Source of the DNA: Nomia melanderi
Taxonomy: Eukaryota > Arthropoda > Insecta > Hymenoptera > Halictidae
Reading direction: 5' to 3'
Assembly (NCBI RefSeq): GCF_051020985.1
Contig: NW_027475141.1
Span: 2,232,001 to 2,296,000, forward strand
DNA: 64,000 bases
Shown here: positions 47,972 to 59,939 of the stretch, one piece after another
Numbering within the stretch: the first letter of the stretch is position 1
How the letters are laid out: every line of letters starts with the position of its first letter
Made by a program: the position numbers and the translations under genes
Notes under the pieces: model-generated
Databases searched by the model: none
What the model saw: the letters and a program-made list of their open reading frames with translations, nothing else
Told to the model about the DNA's origin: nothing

Positions 47972-50679
47972 TCACCAGATATAGAATGGATTTTTCCCTG
48001 ACCCTGACAGTCCGGCCCCATGAGACGGTGGTTTTCTTGGCCCCTGGTGGTCCGAGGCCGTTCCCGCTGCACAGATGCATGCGCCAGGGCCTCCTGCAGA
48101 TAATTCACTTTCGTTTATTGCGCTATCTCTAATAGCACCCGAGATATCACCAGATATATATTGGATTTTTCCCTGACCCTGAGTGTCCGGCCCCATGGGA
48201 CGGTGGTTTTCTTGGCCCCTGGTGGTCCGACGTCGTTCCCGCTGCACAGAAGAATGCGCCAGGGCCTCCTGCAGATAATTCACTTTAGTTTATTGCGCTA
48301 TCTCTAATAGCACCCGAGATTTCACCAGATATATATTGGATTTTCCCCTGACCCTGAGTGTCCGGCCCCATGAGACGGTGGCTTTCTCGGCCCCTGGTGG
48401 TCCGAGGTCGTTCCCGCTGCCCAGATTCATGCGCCAGGGCCTCCTACAGACAATGCACTATGATTTATTGCGCTATCTGTAATAGCACCCGCGAAAGCTC
48501 CATATATATGCTCGATTTTTACATGACTTTGGGTAACGGATACCGAAAATCTGTAATTTTCTCGGCCCCTGGTGGTCCGATGTCGTTCCCGCTGCACAGA
48601 TTCATGCGCCAGGTTCTCCTACAGACAATGCACTTTGATTTATTGCGCTATCTGTAATAACACCCGAGATATCACCAGATATATATCGGATTTTTCCCTG
48701 ACCCTGAGTGTCCGGCCCCATGAGACGGTGGTTTTCTCGGCCCCTGGCGGTCCGAGGTCGTTCCCGCTGCCGAGATTCATGCGCCAGGGTCTCCTGCAGA
48801 CAATGCACTTTGATTTATTGCGCTATCTCTAATAGCACCCGAGATATCACCAGATATATGCTGGATTTTTACATGACTTTGGGTGACGGATACCGAAAAT
48901 CTGTAATTTTCTCGGCCCCTGGTGGTCCGATGTCGTTCCTGCCGCACAGATTCATGCGCGAGGGCCTCCTGCAGATAATTCACTTTGGTTTATGCAGTAT
49001 CTCTAATAGCACCCGAGATATCACCAGATATATAATGGATTTTTCCCTGACCCTGACAGTCCGACCCCATGAGACGTTGGTTTTCTCGGCCCCTGGCGGT
49101 CCGAGGTCATTCCCGCTGCACAGATTCATGAGCCAGGGCCTCCTGCAGATAATTCACTCTGGTTTTTTGCGCTATCTCTAATAGCCTCCGAGATATCACC
49201 AGATATATATTGGATTTTCCCCCGACCCTGAGTGTCCGGCCCCATGAGGCGGTGGTTTTCTCGACCGCTGGGGGTCGGAGGTCTTTCCCGCTGCACAGAT
49301 TCATGCGCCAGGGCCTCCTACAGACAATGCACTCTGATTTATTGCGCTATCTGTAATAGCACCCGAGATATCACCAGATATATATTGGATTTTTCCCTGA
49401 CCCTGAGTGTCCGGCCCCATGAGACGGTGATTTTCTCGGCCCCTGGTGGTCCGAGGTCGTTCCCGCTGCATAGATGCATGCGCCAGGGCCTCCTGCAGAT
49501 AATTCACTTTGGTTTATTGCGCTATCTCTAATAGCACCCGAGATATCACCAGATATATATTGGATTTTCCCCTGACCCTGAGGGTCCGGCCCCATGAGAC
49601 TGTGGTTTTCTCGGCCCCTGGTGGTCCGAGTTCGTTCCGCTGCACAGATTCATGCGCCAGGGCCTCCTGCAGATAATTCACTTTGGTTTATTGCGCTATC
49701 TCTAATAGCACCCGAGATATCACCAGATATATATTGGATTTTTCCCTGACCCTGAGTGTCCGGCCCAAAGAGATGGTGGTTTTATTGTCCCCTGGTGGCC
49801 CGAGGTCGTTCCCGCTGCCCAGATTCATGCGCCAGGGCATCCTGCAGATAATTCACTTTGGTTCATTGCGCTATCTCTAATAGCACCCGAGTTATCACCA
49901 TATATATATTGGATTCTCCCCCGACCCTGAGTGTCCGGCACCATGAGGCGGTGGTTTTCTCGACCCCTGGGGTTCGGAGGTCTTTCCCGCTGCAGAGATT
50001 CATGCGCCAGGGCCTCCTACAGACAATGCACTCTGATTTATTGCGCTATCTGTAATAGCACCCGAGATATCACTATATATATATTGGATTTTTCCCCGAC
50101 CCTGACAGTCCGGCCCCATGAGACGGTAGTTTTCTCGGCCCGTGGTGGTCCCAGGTCGTTACCGCTGCACAGATTCATGCGCTTGGACCTCCTGCAGGCA
50201 ATGCACTTTGATTTATTGCACTATCTCTAATAGCACCCGAGATATCACCAGATATATATTGCATTTTTCCCTGACCCTGACAGTCCGGCCCCATGGGACG
50301 GTGAATTTCTCGGCCCCTGGTGGTCCGAGGTCGATCCCGCTGCACAGATTCATGCGCCAGGGCCTCCTACAGACAATGCACTTTCATTTATTGCGCTATT
50401 TGTAATAGCACCCGTGATATCACCAGATATATGTTGGATTTTTCCCTGACCCTGAGTGTCCGACTCCATGAGACGGTGGTTTTCTCGGCCCCTGGTGGTC
50501 CTAGGTCGTTCCCGCTGCACAGGTTCATGCGCTAGGGCCTCCTGCAGACAATGCACTTTGATTTATTGCGCAATCTCTAATAGCACCCGTGATATCACCA
50601 GATATATATTGGATTTTTCAATGACCCTGGCAGTCCGGCCCCATGAGACTGTGGTTTTCTCGGCCCCTGGTGGTCCGAG
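47972..50679. repeat. 2708-bp segment, copy 1
   Basis: It matches 51295-54002 at a constant offset of 3323 bp (19 monomers less 2). I compared sample lines across the segment and the translated frames and saw no difference. The left end is a single-base difference (G at 47971, A at 51294) beyond which mismatches multiply. The right end is GAGGCCG at 50680 against GAGTTCG. Confidence 0.85.
50516..50600. repeat. Marker monomer junction with GCGCTAGGG and CCCGTGATATC
   Basis: The linked variants GCGCTAGGGCC, TTGCGCAATCTC, CACCCGTGATATC and TTTTTCAATGACCC mark a minor subfamily. Five copies are seen, near 50.5, 53.85, 54.9, 61.02 and 62.07 kb. None was found left of 50 kb. Confidence 0.7.
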
Positions 50680-51212
50680 GCCGTTCCCGCTGCACAGATG
50701 CATGCGCCAGGGCCTCCTGCAGATAATTCACTTTCGTTTATTGCGCTATCTCTAATAGCACCCGAGATATCACCAGATATATATTGGATTTTTCCCTGAC
50801 CCTGAGTGTCCGGCCCCATGGGACGGTGGTTTTCTTGGCCCCTGGTGGTCCGACGTCGTTCCCGCTGCACAGAAGAATGCGCCAGGGCCTCCTGCAGATA
50901 ATTCACTTTAGTTTATTGCGCTATCTCTAATAGCACCCGAGATTTCACCAGATATATATTGGATTTTCCCCTGACCCTGAGTGTCCGGCCCCATGAGACG
51001 GTGGCTTTCTCGGCCCCTGGTGGTCCGAGGTCGTTCCCGCTGCCCAGATTCATGCGCCAGGGCCTCCTACAGACAATGCACTATGATTTATTGCGCTATC
51101 TGTAATAGCACCCGCGAAAGCTCCATATATATGCTCGATTTTTACATGACTTTGGGTAACGGATACCGAAAATCTGTAATTTTCTCGGCCCCTGGTGGTC
51201 CGATGTCGTTCC
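50662..51212. repeat. Extra partial copy of the segment's first part
   Basis: It matches 48039-48589 at an offset of 2623 bp, and therefore also the start of copy 2 at 700 bp. It ends where TCGTTCCTGC replaces TCGTTCCCGC, and then continues like the type B monomer tails at 40.2 kb. The first part of the segment is therefore present three times. Confidence 0.8.
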
Positions 51213-51294
51213 TGCTGCACAGATTCATGCGCCAGGGCCTCCTGCAGATAATTCACTTTGGTTTATTGCACTATCTCTAATAGCACCCGAGATA

Positions 51295-54002
51295 TCACCA
51301 GATATAGAATGGATTTTTCCCTGACCCTGACAGTCCGGCCCCATGAGACGGTGGTTTTCTTGGCCCCTGGTGGTCCGAGGCCGTTCCCGCTGCACAGATG
51401 CATGCGCCAGGGCCTCCTGCAGATAATTCACTTTCGTTTATTGCGCTATCTCTAATAGCACCCGAGATATCACCAGATATATATTGGATTTTTCCCTGAC
51501 CCTGAGTGTCCGGCCCCATGGGACGGTGGTTTTCTTGGCCCCTGGTGGTCCGACGTCGTTCCCGCTGCACAGAAGAATGCGCCAGGGCCTCCTGCAGATA
51601 ATTCACTTTAGTTTATTGCGCTATCTCTAATAGCACCCGAGATTTCACCAGATATATATTGGATTTTCCCCTGACCCTGAGTGTCCGGCCCCATGAGACG
51701 GTGGCTTTCTCGGCCCCTGGTGGTCCGAGGTCGTTCCCGCTGCCCAGATTCATGCGCCAGGGCCTCCTACAGACAATGCACTATGATTTATTGCGCTATC
51801 TGTAATAGCACCCGCGAAAGCTCCATATATATGCTCGATTTTTACATGACTTTGGGTAACGGATACCGAAAATCTGTAATTTTCTCGGCCCCTGGTGGTC
51901 CGATGTCGTTCCCGCTGCACAGATTCATGCGCCAGGTTCTCCTACAGACAATGCACTTTGATTTATTGCGCTATCTGTAATAACACCCGAGATATCACCA
52001 GATATATATCGGATTTTTCCCTGACCCTGAGTGTCCGGCCCCATGAGACGGTGGTTTTCTCGGCCCCTGGCGGTCCGAGGTCGTTCCCGCTGCCGAGATT
52101 CATGCGCCAGGGTCTCCTGCAGACAATGCACTTTGATTTATTGCGCTATCTCTAATAGCACCCGAGATATCACCAGATATATGCTGGATTTTTACATGAC
52201 TTTGGGTGACGGATACCGAAAATCTGTAATTTTCTCGGCCCCTGGTGGTCCGATGTCGTTCCTGCCGCACAGATTCATGCGCGAGGGCCTCCTGCAGATA
52301 ATTCACTTTGGTTTATGCAGTATCTCTAATAGCACCCGAGATATCACCAGATATATAATGGATTTTTCCCTGACCCTGACAGTCCGACCCCATGAGACGT
52401 TGGTTTTCTCGGCCCCTGGCGGTCCGAGGTCATTCCCGCTGCACAGATTCATGAGCCAGGGCCTCCTGCAGATAATTCACTCTGGTTTTTTGCGCTATCT
52501 CTAATAGCCTCCGAGATATCACCAGATATATATTGGATTTTCCCCCGACCCTGAGTGTCCGGCCCCATGAGGCGGTGGTTTTCTCGACCGCTGGGGGTCG
52601 GAGGTCTTTCCCGCTGCACAGATTCATGCGCCAGGGCCTCCTACAGACAATGCACTCTGATTTATTGCGCTATCTGTAATAGCACCCGAGATATCACCAG
52701 ATATATATTGGATTTTTCCCTGACCCTGAGTGTCCGGCCCCATGAGACGGTGATTTTCTCGGCCCCTGGTGGTCCGAGGTCGTTCCCGCTGCATAGATGC
52801 ATGCGCCAGGGCCTCCTGCAGATAATTCACTTTGGTTTATTGCGCTATCTCTAATAGCACCCGAGATATCACCAGATATATATTGGATTTTCCCCTGACC
52901 CTGAGGGTCCGGCCCCATGAGACTGTGGTTTTCTCGGCCCCTGGTGGTCCGAGTTCGTTCCGCTGCACAGATTCATGCGCCAGGGCCTCCTGCAGATAAT
53001 TCACTTTGGTTTATTGCGCTATCTCTAATAGCACCCGAGATATCACCAGATATATATTGGATTTTTCCCTGACCCTGAGTGTCCGGCCCAAAGAGATGGT
53101 GGTTTTATTGTCCCCTGGTGGCCCGAGGTCGTTCCCGCTGCCCAGATTCATGCGCCAGGGCATCCTGCAGATAATTCACTTTGGTTCATTGCGCTATCTC
53201 TAATAGCACCCGAGTTATCACCATATATATATTGGATTCTCCCCCGACCCTGAGTGTCCGGCACCATGAGGCGGTGGTTTTCTCGACCCCTGGGGTTCGG
53301 AGGTCTTTCCCGCTGCAGAGATTCATGCGCCAGGGCCTCCTACAGACAATGCACTCTGATTTATTGCGCTATCTGTAATAGCACCCGAGATATCACTATA
53401 TATATATTGGATTTTTCCCCGACCCTGACAGTCCGGCCCCATGAGACGGTAGTTTTCTCGGCCCGTGGTGGTCCCAGGTCGTTACCGCTGCACAGATTCA
53501 TGCGCTTGGACCTCCTGCAGGCAATGCACTTTGATTTATTGCACTATCTCTAATAGCACCCGAGATATCACCAGATATATATTGCATTTTTCCCTGACCC
53601 TGACAGTCCGGCCCCATGGGACGGTGAATTTCTCGGCCCCTGGTGGTCCGAGGTCGATCCCGCTGCACAGATTCATGCGCCAGGGCCTCCTACAGACAAT
53701 GCACTTTCATTTATTGCGCTATTTGTAATAGCACCCGTGATATCACCAGATATATGTTGGATTTTTCCCTGACCCTGAGTGTCCGACTCCATGAGACGGT
53801 GGTTTTCTCGGCCCCTGGTGGTCCTAGGTCGTTCCCGCTGCACAGGTTCATGCGCTAGGGCCTCCTGCAGACAATGCACTTTGATTTATTGCGCAATCTC
53901 TAATAGCACCCGTGATATCACCAGATATATATTGGATTTTTCAATGACCCTGGCAGTCCGGCCCCATGAGACTGTGGTTTTCTCGGCCCCTGGTGGTCCG
54001 AG
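51295..54002. repeat. 2708-bp segment, copy 2
   Basis: This is the apparently identical partner of 47972-50679. The lack of visible differences means a very recent duplication or gene conversion, or an assembly duplication. Confidence 0.85.
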
Positions 54003-54620
54003 TTCGTTCCGCTGCACGGATTCATGCGCCAGGGCCTCCTGCAGATAAATAACTTTGGTTTATTGCGCTATCTCTAATAGCACCCGAGATATCACCAGAT
54101 ATATATTGGATTTTCCCCTGACCCTGAGTGTCCGGCCCCATGAGACGGAGGTTTTCTCGGCCCCTGGTGGTCCGAGGTCGTTGCCGCTGCACAGATTCAT
54201 GCGCCAGGGCCTCCCGCAGACAAAGCACTTTGATTTATCGCGCTATCTCTAATAGCACCCGAGATATCATCAGATATATATTGGATTTTTCCCCGACCCT
54301 GAGTGTTCGGCCCCATGAGACGGTGGTTTTCTCGGCCCCTGGTGGTCCGAGGTCGTTCCCGCTGCACAGAATCATGCGCCAGGGCCACCTACAGACAATG
54401 CACTTTGGTTTATTGCGCTATCTGTAATAGCACCCGAGATATCACCAGATATATATTGGATTTTTCCCTGACCCTGAGTGTCCGGCCCCATCAGACGCTG
54501 ATTTTCTCGGCCCCTGGTGGTCCGAGGTCGTTCCCGCTGCACAGATTCATGCGCCAGGACCTCCTGCAGATAATTCACTTTGATTTATTGCGCTGTCTCT
54601 AATAGCACCCGAGATATCAC

Positions 54621-54636
54621 CAGATATATATATTGG
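54621..54636. repeat. TA dinucleotide expansion in one monomer
   Basis: CAGATATATATATTGG here has one more TA than the usual CAGATATATATTGG, making this monomer 2 bp longer at this place. Replication slippage is the simplest explanation. Confidence 0.7.
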
Positions 54637-57089
54637 ATTTTTCCCTGACCCTGTCAGTCCGGCCCCATGAGACGGTGAATTTCTCGGCCCCTGGTGGTCC
54701 GAGGTCGATCCCGCTGCACAGATTCATGCGCCAGGGCCTGCTCCAGACAATGCACTTTGATTTATTGCACTATCTCTAATAGCACCCGAGATATCACCAG
54801 ATATATATTGCATTTTTCCCTGACCCTGACAGTCCGGACCCATGGGACGGTGGTTTTCTCGGCCCCTGGTGTTCCGAGGTCGTTCCCGCTGCACAGGTTC
54901 ATGCGCTAGGGCCTCCTGCAGACAATGCACATTGAATTATTGCGCAATCTCTAATAGCACCCGTGATATCACCAGATATATATTGGATTTTTCAATGACC
55001 CTGACAGTCCGGCCCCATGAGACGGTGATTTTCTCGGCCCCTGGTGGTCCGAGGTCGATCCCGCTGCACGGATTCATGCGCCAGGGCCTCCTACAGACAA
55101 TCCACTTTGATTTATTACGCTATCTGTAATAGTACCCGAGATATCACCAGTTATATATTGGATTTTTCCCTGACACTGAGTAACTGGCCCCACATTTCGG
55201 TGGTTTTCTCGACCCCTGGTGGTCCGAGGTCGATCCCGCTGCACAGATTCATGCGCCAGGGCCTCCTGCAGATAATTGACTTTGGTTTATTGCGCTATCT
55301 GTAATAGCACCCGAGATATCACCAGATATATATTGGATTTTTCCCTGACCCTGAGTGTCCGGCCCCATGTGTCGGTGGTTTTCTCGGCCCCTGGTGATCC
55401 GAGGTCGTTCCCGCTGCACACATTCATGCGCCAGGGCCTCCTGCAGACAATTCCCTTTGGTTTATTGCGCTATCTCTAATAGCACCCGAGATATCACCAG
55501 ATATATATTGGATTTGTCCCTGACCCTGAGTGTCCGGCCCCATGTGTCGGTGGTTTTCTCGGTCCCTGGTGGTCCTAGGTCGTTCTCGCTGCACAGATTC
55601 ATGCGCCAGGGCCCCTGCAGATAATTGACTTTGGTTTATTGCGCTATCTGTAATAGCACCCGAGATATCACCAGATATATGCTGGATTTTTACATGACCT
55701 TGGGTGACGAATTCCGAATATCTGTAATTTTCTCGGCCCCTGGTGGTCCGAGATCGTTCCCGCTGCACAAATTCCTGCGCCAGGGCCTCCGGCAGATAAT
55801 CGACTATGGTTCATTGCGCTATCTCTAATATCACCCGAGATATCACCAGATATATATTGGATTTTTCCCTGACCCTGACAGTCCGGCCCAAAGAGATGTC
55901 GGTTTTATGGGCCCCTGGTGGTCCGAGGTCGTTCCCGCTGCACAGATGCGTGCGCCAGGGCCTCCTGCAGATAATTCACTTTGGTTTATTGCGCTATCTC
56001 TAATAGCACCCAAGATATCACCAGATATATATTGGATTTTTCCCTGACCCTGAGTGTCCGGCCTCATGAGACGGTGGTTTTCGCGGCCCCTGGTGGTCCG
56101 AGGTCGTTCCGCTGCACAGATTCATGCGACAGGGCCTCCTACAGATAACTCACTTTGGTATATTACGCTATCTCTAATAGCACCCGAGATATCACCAGAA
56201 ATATATTGGATTTTCCCCTGACCCTGAGTGTCCCACTCCATGAGACGGTGGTTTTCTCGGCCCCTGGTGGTCCGAGGTCGTTCCCGCTGCACAGATGCAT
56301 GCGCTGGGACCTCCTGCAGGCAATGCACTTTGATTTATTGCACTATCTCTAATAGCACCCGAGATATCACCAGATATATTTTGCATTTTTCCCTGGCCCT
56401 GACAGTCCGGCCCCATGGGACGGTGGTTTTCTCGGCCCCTGGTGGTCCGAGGTCGTTCCCGCTGCACAGATTCATGCGCCAGGGCCTCCTGCAGATAATT
56501 CACTTTGATTTATTGCGCTGTCTCTAATAGCACCCGAGATATCACCAGATATATATTGGATTTTTCCCTGACCCTGTCAGTCCGGCCCCATGAGACGGTG
56601 GTTTTCTCGGCCCCTGGTGGTCCGAGGTCGTTCCCGGTGCACGGATTCATGCGCCAGGGCCTCCTGCAGATAATTCACTTTGGTTTATTGCGCTATCTCT
56701 AATAGCACCCGAGATATCACCAGATATATATTGGATTTTCCCCTGACCCTGAGGGTCCGGCCCCATGAGACTCTGGTTTTCCCGTCCCCTGGTGGTCCGA
56801 GGTCGTTCCGGCTGCACAGATTCACGCGCCAGGGCCTCCTACAGATAATTCACTTTGGATTATTGCGCCATCTCTAATAGCACCCGAGATATCACCAGAT
56901 ATATATTGGATTTTCCCCTGACCCTGAGTGTCCGGCCCCATGAGACTGTGGATTTCTCGGCCCCTGGTGGTCCGAGGTCGTTCCCGCTGCACAGATGCAT
57001 GCGCCAGGGCCCCCTGCATATAATTCACTTTGATTTATAGCGCCATCTCTAATAGCCACCGAGATATCATCGGATATATATTTGATTAT

Positions 57090-57840
57090 TCCCTGACCCT
57101 GAGTGTCCGGCCCCATGGGTCGGTGGTTTTCTCGGCCCCTGGTGGTCCTAGGTCGTTCTCGCTGCACAGATTCATGCGCCAGGGCCCCTGCAGATAATTC
57201 ACTTTGGTTTATTGCGCTATCTGTAATAGCACCCGAGATATCACCAGATATATGCTGGATTTTTACATGACCTTGGGTGACGAATTCCGAATATCTGTAA
57301 TTTTCTCGGCCCCTGGTGGTCCGCGATCGTTCCCGCTGCACAAATTCATGCGCCAGGGCCTCCGGCAGATAATCGACTATGGTTCATTGCGCTATCTCTA
57401 ATATGACCCGAGATATCACCAGATATATATTGGATTTTTCCCTGACCCTGACAGTCCGGCCCCATGTGTCGATGGTTTTCACGGCCCCTGGTGGTCCGAG
57501 ATCGTTCCCGCTGCACAGATTAATGCGCAAGGGCCTCCTACGGACAATGCACTTTGATTTATTGCGCTATCTCTAATAGCACCCGAGATATCACCAGATA
57601 TATATTGGATTTTCCCCTGACCCTGAGTGTCCGGCCCCATGAGACAGTGGTTTTCTCGGCCCCTGGTGGTCCGAGCTCGTTCTCGCTGGCCACATTCATG
57701 CGCCAGGGCCTCCTACAGACGATGCACTTTGATTTATTGCGCTATCTGTAATAGCACCCGAGATATCACCAGATATATATTGGATTTTTCCCTGACACTG
57801 AGTGTCCGGCTCCATGAGACGGTGGTTTTCTCGGCCCCTG
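57090..57840. repeat. Four-monomer block, partner at 59190-59939
   Basis: Shared rare variants at an offset of 2099 bp (12 monomers less 1): CATGGGTCGG, GGTCCTAGGTCGTTCTCG, the short GCCAGGGCCCCTGCAG, the type B monomer with GACGAATTCCG, CCGGCAGATAATCGACTATGG and CTAATATGACCCGAG. Confidence 0.8.
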
Positions 57841-57925
57841 GCGGCCCGAGGTCGTTCCCGCTGCACAGATTCAGGCGCCAGGGCCTCCTGCAGACAATGC
57901 ACTTTGGCTTATTGCGCTATCTCTA

Positions 57926-58275
57926 ATAGCACCCGAGATATCACCAGATATATATTGGATTTTTCCCCGACCCTGAGTGTCCGGCCCCATGAGACGGTAG
58001 TTTTCTCGGCCCCTGGTGGTCCCAGGTCGTTACCGCTGCACAGATGCATGCGCTGGGACCTCCTGCAGGCAATGCACTTTGGCTTATTGCGCTATCTCTA
58101 ATAGCACCCGAGATATCACCAGATATATATTGGATTTTTCCCCGACCCTGAGTGTCCGGCCCCATGAGACGGTAGTTTTCTCGGCCCCTGGTGGTCCCAG
58201 GTCGTTACCGCTGCACAGATGCATGCGCTGGGACCTCCTGCAGGCAATGCACTTTGATTTATTGCACTATCTCTA
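57926..58275. repeat. Single-monomer tandem duplication
   Basis: Two adjacent 175-bp monomers (57926-58100 and 58101-58275) share TTTTTCCCCGACCC, GACGGTAGTTTTC, GGTCCCAGGTCGTTACCG and GCGCTGGGACC with CTGCAGGCAATG. They differ only near the end (TTTGGCTTATTGCGC against TTTGATTTATTGCAC). Identity starts in the tail of the preceding monomer, near 57896. Confidence 0.8.
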
Positions 58276-59189
58276 ATAGCACCCGAGATATCACCAGATA
58301 TATTTTGCATTTTTCCCTGACCCTGACAGTCCGGCCCCATGGGACGGTGGTTTTCTCGGCCCCTGGTGGTCCGAGGTCGTTCCCGCTGCACAGATTCATG
58401 CGCCAGGGCCTCCTGCAGATAATTCACTTTGATTTATTGCGCTGTCTCTAATAGCACCCGAGATATCACCAGATATATATTGGATTTTTCCCTGACCCTG
58501 TCAGTCCGGCCCCATGAGACGGTGGTTTTCTCGGCCCCTGGTGGTCCGAGGTCGTTCCCGCTGCACAGATTCCTGCGCCAGGGCCTCCTACAGACAATGC
58601 ACTTTGATTTATTGCGCTATCTGTAATAGCACCCGAGATATCACCAGATATATATTGGATTCTTCCCTGACCCTGAGAGTCCGGCCCCATGAGACGGTGG
58701 TTTTCTCGGCCCCTGGTGGTCCGAGGTCGTTCCCGCTGCACAGAGTCATGCGCGAGGGCCTCCTGCAGACAATGCACTTTGATTTATTGCGCTATCTCTA
58801 ATAGCACCCGAGATATCACCAGATATATATGGGATTTTTCCCTGACCCTGACAGTCCGACCCCATGAGACGGTGGTTTTCTCGGTCCCTGGTGATCCGAG
58901 GTCGTTCCCGCTGCACAGATTCCTGCGCCAGGGCCTCCTACAGACAATGCACTTTTATTTATTGCGCTATCTGTAATAGTACCCGAGTTATCACCAGATA
59001 TATATTGGATTTTTCCCTGACCCTGAGTGTCCGGCCCCATGAGACTGTGGTTTTCTCGGCCCCTGGTGGTCCGAGGTGGTTGCCGCTGCACAGATTCCTG
59101 CGCCAGGGCCTCCTACAGACAATGCACTTTGATTTATTGCGCTATCTGTAATAGCACCCGAGATATCATCAGATATATATTGGATTTGT

Positions 59190-59939
59190 CCCTGACCCTG
59201 AGTGTCCGGCCCCATGGGTCGGTGGTTTTCTCGGCCCCTGGTGGTCCTAGGTCGTTCTCGCTGCACAGATTCATGCGCCAGGGCCCCTGCAGATAATTCA
59301 CTTTGGTTTATTGCGCTATCTGTAATAGCACCCGAGATATCACCAGATATATGCTGGATTTTTACATGACCTTGGGTGACGAATTCCGAATATCTGTAAT
59401 TTTCTCGGCCCCTGGTGGTCCGAGATCGTTCCCGCTGCACAAATTCATGCGCCAGGGCCTCCGGCAGATAATCGACTATGGTTCATTGCGCTATCTCTAA
59501 TATGACCCGAGATATCACCAGATATATATTGGATTTTTCCCTGACCCTGACAGTCCGGCCCCATGTGTCGATGGTTTTCACGGCCCCTGGTGGTCCGAGA
59601 TCGTTCCCGCTGCACAGATTAATGCGCAAGGGCCTCCTACGGACAATGCACTTTGATTTATTGCGCTATCTCTAATAGCACCCGAGATATCACCAGATAT
59701 ATATTGGATTTTCCCCTGACCCTGAGTGTCCGGCCCCATGAGACAGTGGTTTTCTCGGCCCCTGGTGGTCCGAGCTCGTTCCCGCTGGCCACATTCATGC
59801 GCCAGGGCCTCCTACAGACGATGCACTTTGATTTATTGCGCTATCTGTAATAGCACCCGAGATATCACCAGATATATATTGGATTTTTCCCTGACACTGA
59901 GTGTCCGGCTCCATGAGACGGTGGTTTTCTCGGCCCCTG
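59190..59939. repeat. Second copy of the 57090-57840 block
   Basis: It carries the same linked variants, with few substitutions (CGAGATCG against CGCGATCG). The match ends near CCCCTGGCGG, after which the first copy reads CCCGAGG with a CAGGCGCC variant and this copy TCCGAGG with CATGCGCC. Confidence 0.8.

Larger units (their letters stand above)
47700..54002. repeat. Domain 7: 3323-bp recurrence
   Basis: About 36 monomers dominated by two copies of a 2708-bp segment plus an extra partial copy between them. Several rare lesions are shared by both copies, including the one-base-short TTTATGCAGTATCTC junction (near 48994 and 52317) and GAGTTCGTTCCGCTGC (one C lost, near 49630 and 52953). Confidence 0.85.

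Noticed and set aside
47972..54002. Treating the 2708-bp repeat as certain biology
   Set aside because: I kept it as a finding but not as proof of a recent event, because an assembly duplication in a satellite would look the same from the sequence alone.
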